22,261 nt of DNA from a virus, in IMG/VR virus record IMGVR_UViG_3300027797_001606, positions 1 to 22,261 of that record. The stretch is one strand, 5' to 3'. This document shows positions 14,142-19,279 of this stretch, one piece after another. The position numbers were made by a program, and so were the translations under genes. The notes under the pieces were generated by a model. That model did no database searches and was not told where the DNA came from. It saw nothing but the letters and a program-made list of their open reading frames with translations. The number at the start of each line of letters is the position of its first letter. Position 1 is the first letter of the stretch.

Positions 14142-15917
14142 TTACATAAATTCTGAACAAACATCTTCTGCCCATTTAACAAACTCAGCATAATTTTTAA
14201 ATATTTCTTTTAATGGCACCGTAGATTTGTCTTTGCATGATTTTACAATATGTAGTAAAAATTCTTTTCCGTGGTTTTTAAAGAGGTTTGCTGCACTTGC
14301 ATGTGCATCGGCAGCAACTGGTGCTATTGTTTCCCCTGCAAAAGATATTGTATAAACAAAATTATTGTCAACTGTCCAGTTGTGGTAAAGGTTGTCGCGC
14401 AACCTACAATAATTTTCACTTGTCAATAAACTGTCAGTTATCAATTCAAGTTTTTCACGTGTCAAGTTTAAATGTAAGTTTATCACAGACAATGCATGCA
14501 TAAACACACTTGTTACTTGCATTTCAACTAAATCAAGTTGACTAAAACTGATACATTTTTTTGGCATCACTGACGAATAAGTACGATGTCCCCAGTCCAG
14601 TCTGTTGCTTTCTATGTATTCGAATTGAAATTTATTTTGATAATTGGGGTCGTACAACGCAGGACTTGACGCCAGCGGCTCATTTAAAAAAATTATAGGT
14701 AATATGTTCTCTTCAATTAGTTGTAATAGAGTCTGTTTCCAGGTTTCTGGCGTTTGTCCAGGCAATCCATAAATTATCTGTGCTTTGATAATCAGATGCG
14801 GATGTGTTGTTTTTAATTCACGGGCTATTTTTACATGTTCGTCCCATCCAATGTCAGGACGATCAATGTTTTTCAGTACTTGTTGATTTGTATCCTGCAA
14901 TGAGAAATTTAAAGTTCTTGTGATCAGTCTACCTCTTGCCAAGGCATGGAATATTTTTAAATTGTTATTTTTGTTTAATTTGCTGTAATTGCCTTGAATT
15001 ATAAATTTGTTGTTTCCTTTGATATTTTTTTCAGCAAAATATTCAACCATGTCAACATCTTCGTTGTACAGTCCAACATTGGCATCCGACAGGTACACAT
15101 TTGTAAGGTCTAATTCTTCAAACAAATCAATTTCTTGTTGGTAAGTATTTTTCCGTCTTGATACCTTGGTCCCAAGTCCACCATTCCAGTCACAAAATGT
15201 ACACGAATATGGACAACCTCTTGTGACAGTATAAGGCATCCATACTTCTTTTTTAACTAATTTAGCTTGTTCTTTGAGTTGAGTTGCCATAACAGTAAAC
15301 ATATCTTTGTTATGAATGTAAGGACTGGTTTCGATCATTTTTACAACCTTGTAATCAGCAATGGTAGTTTTACCAGTTTTATGATTTTGCCAAGCACAAT
15401 TCGAAGTATTAAATGCAATCAATGGTTTTTTGGTTACTAAATGGGTTACAATATCAGCAAATGCCACTTCTCCTGGTCCATACACTGCATAATCAATGTA
15501 ATGATGATGTGTAAAAAATTCTTTGTTAATGTTAACATCAATGCTGGGGCCACCAGCAATGATTTTAAAACCATCCTTTAATTTACTTTTAATTCTTGAC
15601 AGTTGTTCACACAAATAATCATGATTCCAAATGTAATGACTGGTACATAGTATGTCTACGTCAGTCTGTTCAATTTGTTTGATTAATTCTTCGTCAGATA
15701 TTTCTTGTTGTATAGGGATCAACCATTCTAATTGATCTTTTATTTCTGGGCAAAACAATTCAATTTGCATTTTGAATTGTAATACCAGTGGGTATAACCA
15801 AGCCTTGGGCCAGTCTACAGGATTAGCATGATAGAATAATATTTTTAATTTGTTTGTTGTTGGCACATATTGGTCGTTTTGTTCAACAAAATTAAGTGGT
15901 TGAAGGAATGTCATCAC
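14142..15917 (-). CDS. B12-binding-type radical SAM enzyme
   Basis: 591 residues. A cobalamin-binding-type Rossmann domain occupies roughly 24-165: strand LKILFYHANP, then IDVDILCTSHYIW-like alternation, GFKIIAGGPSID at 116-127 and YGPGEVAFADIV at 146-157, the GGP and G.GE marks of these proteins. A link region (SPYIHNKDMF) leads to the radical SAM motif C235-P-Y-S-C239-T-F-C242 in TRGCPYSCTFCDW. The usual DxHxxG cobalt-ligand motif is not evident, so B12 could bind base-off or not at all. Family members do methylations, ring contractions and rearrangements; the substrate is unknown. The gene is strikingly A+T-rich (one sampled 60-base line at 14941 has 14 G+C). Its ATG lies 26 bases inside iscU. 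Confidence 0.88.
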   Translation of the reverse strand: MMTFLQPLNFVEQNDQYVPTTNKLKILFYHANPVDWPKAWLYPLVLQFKMQIELFCPEIKDQLEWLIPIQQEISDEELIKQIEQTDVDILCTSHYIWNHDYLCEQLSRIKSKLKDGFKIIAGGPSIDVNINKEFFTHHHYIDYAVYGPGEVAFADIVTHLVTKKPLIAFNTSNCAWQNHKTGKTTIADYKVVKMIETSPYIHNKDMFTVMATQLKEQAKLVKKEVWMPYTVTRGCPYSCTFCDWNGGLGTKVSRRKNTYQQEIDLFEELDLTNVYLSDANVGLYNEDVDMVEYFAEKNIKGNNKFIIQGNYSKLNKNNNLKIFHALARGRLITRTLNFSLQDTNQQVLKNIDRPDIGWDEHVKIARELKTTHPHLIIKAQIIYGLPGQTPETWKQTLLQLIEENILPIIFLNEPLASSPALYDPNYQNKFQFEYIESNRLDWGHRTYSSVMPKKCISFSQLDLVEMQVTSVFMHALSVINLHLNLTREKLELITDSLLTSENYCRLRDNLYHNWTVDNNFVYTISFAGETIAPVAADAHASAANLFKNHGKEFLLHIVKSCKDKSTVPLKEIFKNYAEFVKWAEDVCSEFM

Positions 15918-16287
15918 TGTGTTTTTTTCTGTAATCTTCCACGGCGGCTTTTATAGCATCTTCAGCAAGAATAGAACAATGAATCTTGACTGGTGGCAAT
16001 GCGAGTTCTTCAGCAATCTCTGAATTTTTAAGAGCTGCGGCCTGGTCAAGCGTTCGTCCTTTAACCCACTCGGTAACAAGAGAGGATGAGGCAATGGCAC
16101 TCCCGCATCCGTATGTTTTGAATCTGGCATCTGTTATAATTCCGTTTTCAACTTTGATCTGCAATTTCATCACGTCACCGCAGGCCGGTGCTCCTACCAT
16201 GCCTGTGCCAACAGAGTCGTCAATTTCAAACTTGCCCACATTACGTGGATTTTCATAATGATCAATTACTTTTTCTGAATAAGCCAT
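15892..16287 (-). CDS. iscU: Fe-S cluster scaffold IscU
   Basis: 131 residues from the ATG at 16287, which has GAAGGAAA upstream and reproduces the canonical MAYSEKVIDHYENPRNVG start. All functional residues are present: C36, D38, C61, H103 and C104, in GAPACGD, YGCGSAIAS and KIHCSIL; the LPPVK site for the HscA chaperone is at 97-101. From memory, identity to E. coli and betaproteobacterial IscU is very high, with only a short extra C-terminal tail (HSDDIPSTT). IscU builds [2Fe-2S] and [4Fe-4S] clusters from sulfur delivered by IscS, which is not in the window, so host IscS would have to serve. It is the first gene of a five-gene run. Confidence 0.97.
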   Translation of the reverse strand: MAYSEKVIDHYENPRNVGKFEIDDSVGTGMVGAPACGDVMKLQIKVENGIITDARFKTYGCGSAIASSSLVTEWVKGRTLDQAAALKNSEIAEELALPPVKIHCSILAEDAIKAAVEDYRKKHSDDIPSTT

Positions 16288-16303
16288 GTGATTTCCTTCG
16301 CTG

Positions 16304-16332
16304 ATTATAGCGTATTTACTGACAAGTGTCAA
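16304..16332 (-). promoter_or_regulatory. consensus sigma-70 promoter of the iscU cassette
   Basis: TTGACA (16327-16332), 17-base spacer, TATAAT (16304-16309) on the minus strand: both hexamers perfect and the spacing ideal. Predicted start near 16297, about 10 bases before the iscU start codon, just upstream of the GAAGGA ribosome site. A dyad TGACA-AG-TGTCA (16320-16331) covers most of the -35 box and could be an operator. Confidence 0.85.
16313..16318 (-). promoter_or_regulatory. candidate late promoter element inside the iscU promoter
   Basis: TAAATA within the 17-base spacer, 25 bases before the iscU ATG. It has the same spacing as the sites upstream of 11808 and 17579. If used by a phage late sigma factor, the cassette would be read late as well as by host polymerase. 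Confidence 0.35.
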
Positions 16333-16347
16333 TGAGAATGATTATAC
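16333..16347. promoter_or_regulatory. Fur-box-like site upstream of iscU
   Basis: Plus-strand TGAGAAT-G-ATTATAC. The 7-1-7 form of the Fur consensus is TGATAAT-N-ATTATCA; the first half matches 6 of 7 and the second 5 of 7. The site abuts the -35 box and overlaps the stop codon of the upstream gene. Fur is the proteobacterial iron-responsive repressor, so iron-dependent control of a phage Fe-S cassette is a testable idea. A+T-rich intergenic sequence can give partial matches by chance. Confidence 0.35.
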
Positions 16348-16695
16348 GCCGCGGTCTTTGCCAGCGGCTGATTTGGCCGACGCAGCCACAATGTCTTGCG
16401 CCTTGTTCACAGGCATTTGAGTTGCACCAGTGTTGGCACCTTTGTACATGATCACACCAGGGTTGTTGGGATCAATTGGTTCCAGTACTGAGTCCAATGG
16501 GGGTGTGCTTACTACACTGATCACATTTCTTTGATTGACCGGGAAGCCCAGGCTTTGAGCAGCTGATATGAATGCATCAGTGCTGATTTGTTTTTGTGCG
16601 TTTTCGTTGTCGGCTCTGCCTGAAAGAAAATTCACCAGGCCCATCAGCTTGTTTGGGTCCAGTGAACTTGAATTTTCGACTTCGTCGATTCTCAT
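16342..16695 (-). CDS. 117-residue hypothetical protein, structural-module neighbour
   Basis: Starts at 16695 sharing a base with the upstream stop (TAATG). It opens MRIDEVENSSSLDPNKLMGL and continues VNFLSGRADNENAQKQIST; the middle is soluble (DAFISAAQSLGFPVNQRNVI), and the end is a flexible Ala/Ser/Lys tail (SAKSAAGKDRGV). No cysteine, no membrane span and no catalytic motif. A GVIMYKGANTGATQMPVNKAQ segment sits near the end. It ends the run of genes from 18730 and its stop codon lies in the Fur-like site ahead of iscU. It is probably a head- or scaffold-associated small protein given its neighbour, but I do not recognise a function. Confidence 0.72.
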   Translation of the reverse strand: MRIDEVENSSSLDPNKLMGLVNFLSGRADNENAQKQISTDAFISAAQSLGFPVNQRNVISVVSTPPLDSVLEPIDPNNPGVIMYKGANTGATQMPVNKAQDIVAASAKSAAGKDRGV

Positions 16696-17579
16696 TATCT
16701 ACGTGCTCGTCCCAGTGCGGCTCCAGCTGGTGCGGGTTCTTCAGCATCCATTTCGGCCCCCAAGTCAGCACCCACATCTGCGCCCACATCTGCGCCCACT
16801 TCGGCGCCCACATCTGCGCCCATTTCGGCGCCAGCAACTGGAGCGGCACCTGGCATGCCGCTGGCAGCCATGCTGGTGTCTAATGCAGCTGGTTGACCAG
16901 TCACAACACCCAAGGCTGTTTCCAGTTGTTGTTTGGAACCTTGCAAGTTTTGCACAAGGCCTTGCAATGCCGCAGTGACATCACTGTTGAATTGTGTGGC
17001 TTGTTCAATGCCAATTTGATTACGGATTGAGTCAACCAAGGCAGGTAGTTCTTTGAATTGCATCTCTGTTGTGTCTTCCAACATTGATTGCATTTTGTCT
17101 ACCATGTCTTGTGCAGCCAACACAACTTGTGCCTGCTGGACTTCTGATTCTTTCAACAATTGATATGCTCTACGCAAGCGACTTTCAGCCGTCAAGGTAG
17201 CTTGGGCATTGATTAATTCTTGTTCTTCAGGGGAAGGCTTCTGGCCTTTTGACAGTTTGTCTTTGGCTGCCTTGAGCTTGGCAGCAGCAGCTGGGTCTGT
17301 CATTGCCATGGCACCTGCAGGAGGTGCCATTTCTTCGCTCACACGGTGAGCCAGTGCCTGTTCCATCATGACCAGTTTCAAGTAAGCAGGGTTGCGTTCA
17401 CTGGTATGCCGACTTGAGCTGCGCTGATGTTCAGCAATCACACCACGCACACGCTTCAGCATGATCTGGGCTTCGCGCACTGTAATCTTGTTCACAGGCA
17501 TCTTGGTGCCGAAGTAACTTTCAAATACTTTAGCTACTTGGCGGCTTTTTTTTGGCGTGGCCAGTTCGGTTAATTTCAT
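16695..17579 (-). CDS. helical, scaffold-like protein with GAxx C-terminal repeats
   Basis: 294 residues from the ATG at 17579 (ATGA overlap with the previous gene and AAGAGGA upstream). Residues 1-85 are basic and helical. Residues 95-225 are rich in Ala, Glu, Gln and Lys with coiled-coil spacing (AAKLKAAKDKLSKGQK, RLRRAYQLLKESEVQQAQ). Residues 250-278 are a tandem GADV/GAEV/GADL repeat, acidic and flexible, before AEEPAPAGAALGRARR. The basic-helical-acidic low-complexity layout resembles prohead core or scaffold proteins of T4-like phages, which is why I propose that role; there is no diagnostic motif. The repeat is coded by 12-base units and may vary in number between relatives. Confidence 0.75.
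   Translation of the reverse strand: MKLTELATPKKSRQVAKVFESYFGTKMPVNKITVREAQIMLKRVRGVIAEHQRSSSRHTSERNPAYLKLVMMEQALAHRVSEEMAPPAGAMAMTDPAAAAKLKAAKDKLSKGQKPSPEEQELINAQATLTAESRLRRAYQLLKESEVQQAQVVLAAQDMVDKMQSMLEDTTEMQFKELPALVDSIRNQIGIEQATQFNSDVTAALQGLVQNLQGSKQQLETALGVVTGQPAALDTSMAASGMPGAAPVAGAEMGADVGAEVGADVGADVGADLGAEMDAEEPAPAGAALGRARR
16755..16832 (-). repeat. 12-base tandem repeat coding GAxx units
   Basis: Degenerate in-frame repeat with plus-strand core gcgcccacatct, coding GAEM, GADV, GAEV, GADV, GADV, GADL and GAEM. It lies inside the scaffold-like gene. The unit length is a multiple of three, so copy-number change would keep the frame. Confidence 0.8.
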
Positions 17580-18031
17580 TTGGCAAATCCTCTTAGTTGT
17601 AGATATTTAGCCGAATTTAAACATTTTTCAAGTTCTTGATTCAGCAGGGTAAGATTTTCAATTTTGGGTGCAAGTTTGGTGCGCACCATTTCACGGAATT
17701 CAGGTCGGTTGCTGCCATCTGCTTGCCCGTTACGACAATAGATATCAGCAGTCAGCGTTTGTTTTTTGTTGTCTAATATACGGATGTTTTGTGCCAGTCG
17801 GTGTTGTTGTAAATGATCAGCCACACACCATGACATGGCAGTTCGTTTACTGCTGAATGTGCTCACAAGATCGTCACTGTGATAATACACAGCAAATCCT
17901 GCTGGGTTGGGCTTGACATGATAACGACCAAACGCTACATATCCACCATGTTCATCGTCAATGATCAGTTCAGTGTACACACGTTTGAGTTCACGCTCAG
18001 CAAAGCGTTCTAATTTTTGATCACGAGTCAT
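17576..18031 (-). CDS. 151-residue hypothetical protein
   Basis: The ATG at 18031 overlaps the upstream stop as ATGA; an in-frame GTG 30 bases earlier is less likely. The N-terminus is charged and helical (MTRDQKLERFAERELKRVYT), followed by a strand-rich middle (DDEHGGYVAFGRYHVKPNPA, FAVYYHSDDLVSTF) and a helical C-terminus (KLAPKIENLTLLNQELEKCL). The middle contains SSKRTAMSWCVADHLQQHRL. I recognise no motif or family. It is flanked by a coiled-coil membrane protein and the scaffold-like gene, so expression with the late structural genes is likely. Confidence 0.75.
   Translation of the reverse strand: MTRDQKLERFAERELKRVYTELIIDDEHGGYVAFGRYHVKPNPAGFAVYYHSDDLVSTFSSKRTAMSWCVADHLQQHRLAQNIRILDNKKQTLTADIYCRNGQADGSNRPEFREMVRTKLAPKIENLTLLNQELEKCLNSAKYLQLRGFAK
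17604..17610 (-). promoter_or_regulatory. candidate late promoter (CTAAATA) for scaffold-like gene
   Basis: Minus-strand GCTAAATAT with the TAAATA ending 24 bases before the ATG at 17579, the same nine-base core and spacing as the site ahead of the tail fibre. A leader of about 17 bases with AAGAGGA would result. Confidence 0.45.
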
Positions 18032-18294
18032 AGTGTTTTTACATAGTGAGTGGCCAGCCACCCCACAACACCCAACAGCGCACCGATGATGCCTATGCCC
18101 CAGGCAATCAGCTGGTCGTTGCGTTTTTCGCCCATTTTACGCACTATACCATGCACGTCTGACATCATGTGTTTGACTTCGCCGACTTCCCGTTCTACTG
18201 TTTCTATCTTGAGTTCCAGCATGCGGTAACGTTCTGCGCACAGTTCAACGTGTGCTTCGAGACTTTTCTTTTCAATATCTGTAGTATCAACCAT
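18028..18294 (-). CDS. coiled-coil plus C-terminal membrane-anchor protein (possibly holin-like/XhlA-like)
   Basis: 88 residues. Residues 8-55 are a heptad-patterned helix (EAHVELCAERYRMLELKIET, VEREVGEVKHMM). Residues 62-84 are one transmembrane helix (LIAWGIGIIGALLGVVGWLA) ending with a short basic tail HYVKTL. That layout is shared with XhlA-type hemolysin/holin accessory proteins and with some spanin or anti-holin partners, but no lysis gene is visible beside it, so function stays open. Start ATG at 18294 overlaps the upstream stop by eight bases with GGAG upstream. A CATAAATA element lies 18 bases ahead. Confidence 0.75.
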   Translation of the reverse strand: MVDTTDIEKKSLEAHVELCAERYRMLELKIETVEREVGEVKHMMSDVHGIVRKMGEKRNDQLIAWGIGIIGALLGVVGWLATHYVKTL

Positions 18295-18730
18295 GTTCAG
18301 GCTCCAATGGCGTATTTATGGCAGTAAACCAAATGTTCTGATTGGTGCCTTGAGCATGCAGTGTGGCAGTGTCAATTGTGTGTTCGCCCAGTCCGGTGAC
18401 CATGGGCACACCTTCACAGTCAGCCACAAGTCCTGCTAGATTGTCACTGTCAATGCTGCTGCTGAGTACTCCTTCAGCTTCTACTTCAAATTCAAAGTGC
18501 CAGCCGTCCGGTTGTTTTTTGGGCAACACCACATTCATAGGTTGTGTTCTCAGGCTGACGATTTGCAATAGACTTTCCCAGTTGCGTTGTTGATTTCTGG
18601 CCTGATTCCAGTGTTCAGGAGTTTCAAGTCTCATGCCCGACTTGGTGGTGTAAGGCAGCTGTTGGGGACGAAAATGTCCTGTGACACCAGTATGGGTACA
18701 ATCAAAAAGGGTGCGGCACATGACTTTCAT
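18287..18730 (-). CDS. conserved phage hypothetical protein (GVTGHFRP family)
   Basis: 147 residues from the ATG at 18730; alternatives at 18739 and 18721 cannot be excluded, and the frame further upstream runs into the terminator. The opening MKVMCRTLFDCTHTGVTGHF and the ARNQQRNWESLLQ segment are conserved features that I recall from many aquatic T4-like phages with no assigned function. A WHFEFEVEAEGVLSSS strand-rich middle and GTNQNIWFTAIN near the end suggest a compact alpha/beta protein. It begins just after the terminator at 18749-18783 and has no Shine-Dalgarno. GTAAATAT at 18738-18745 would start transcription almost at the ATG. Confidence 0.75.
   Translation of the reverse strand: MKVMCRTLFDCTHTGVTGHFRPQQLPYTTKSGMRLETPEHWNQARNQQRNWESLLQIVSLRTQPMNVVLPKKQPDGWHFEFEVEAEGVLSSSIDSDNLAGLVADCEGVPMVTGLGEHTIDTATLHAQGTNQNIWFTAINTPLEPEHG
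18313..18320 (-). promoter_or_regulatory. candidate late promoter (CATAAATA)
   Basis: Minus-strand CATAAATA, 7 of 8 to the T4 late element TATAAATA, with its last base 18 bases before the ATG at 18294. It lies within the end of the upstream gene. Confidence 0.45.
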
Positions 18731-18748
18731 TATGTGCATATTTACGGC

Positions 18749-18783
18749 CAAAAAGAAACCCTGGATTTTTTACATCCAGGGTT
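18749..18783 (-). terminator. Rho-independent terminator after the 136-residue gene
   Basis: Minus-strand hairpin with a perfect 10-base stem AACCCTGGAT / ATCCAGGGTT (18774-18783 and 18757-18766), a seven-base loop and then TCTTTTT. It is the only clear intrinsic terminator I found. It closes the unit that starts at 19258. Confidence 0.9.
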
Positions 18784-18803
18784 GAATTTTCACTATCTAG
18801 TTA

Positions 18804-19214
18804 TTATGCCAAATTAGTGAAACTAGCAGTTGAGCTGACGTTGCCAGTTGGGATACCAATGTTCAAGCCGCCTGTGGCATTGGCTGTTTGAGCAGCGGCA
18901 ACCAAGGTAGCTGTGGTGTAAGCACCACTTGGATAGATAGCCAAGTTGATTGTGCCAGCTGTTGCACCTGCTTGATAAAAAGCAATTGTGCCAGTCTGTT
19001 GAATTGCTTGCAACACATTGTTCAAGTAACCGTTGACGTTACCAGCATTGGTAAGTGCAGCGTTTGCTGTCAATGAGAAGAATTGCAATTGTGGGCCAGA
19101 CAACATCACTGGGCCTTGGGCCGCAACGTTTGCTGTTCCTACGATGTCTCCGTTTGACACATCCAGTGCAAATACTGGTTGTGTAGTTCCATTTACTTTT
19201 GTAAACTGTGCCAT
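18804..19214 (-). CDS. small Ala/Thr/Gly-rich virion protein, possible decoration protein
   Basis: 136 residues, ATG at 19214 with AAAGGA upstream. Very low charge, rich in Ala, Thr, Gly, Asn and Val, no cysteine; strands (TINLAIYPSGAYTTATLV) and glycine turns dominate. It sits alone between a perfect TATAAATA late promoter and a strong terminator, the only single-gene unit in the window. That arrangement suggests high-level late expression, as for capsid decoration or tail tube-like proteins. The exact structural role is not readable from sequence. From memory, short proteins with this FALDVSNGDIVGTA-type opening occur in other aquatic T4-like phages. Confidence 0.8.
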   Translation of the reverse strand: MAQFTKVNGTTQPVFALDVSNGDIVGTANVAAQGPVMLSGPQLQFFSLTANAALTNAGNVNGYLNNVLQAIQQTGTIAFYQAGATAGTINLAIYPSGAYTTATLVAAAQTANATGGLNIGIPTGNVSSTASFTNLA

Positions 19215-19257
19215 GATTTTTTTCCTTTAGGTTAAGTGGTCTTGTTGGACCTGCTTT

Positions 19258-19265
19258 TATTTATA
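19258..19265 (-). promoter_or_regulatory. T4-type late promoter TATAAATA
   Basis: Exact match to the T4 late promoter element on the minus strand, inside the 65-base intergenic gap, ending 43 bases before the ATG at 19214. T4 late promoters need only this -10 element, read by gp55-loaded polymerase. The rest of the gap (19215-19257) is an untranslated leader with no other signal I can see. Confidence 0.7.
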
Positions 19266-19279
19266 CTTTCGGCAAAAAA

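Noticed and set aside
13802-14191. Extended start for the IscA-type gene at 14191
   Set aside because: It adds 22 residues that simply read through the end of the radical SAM gene in another frame; the family begins at MITITD and reaches 107 residues from 14125.
16341-16346. A second TATAAT on the minus strand upstream of iscU
   Set aside because: No acceptable -35 hexamer lies 16-18 bases upstream, and it falls in the end of the preceding gene; the TTGACA/TATAAT pair downstream is far better.
16320-16347. IscR binding site ahead of iscU
   Set aside because: I see no match to the type 1 or type 2 IscR patterns I remember; the Fur-like match is better, though itself unproven.
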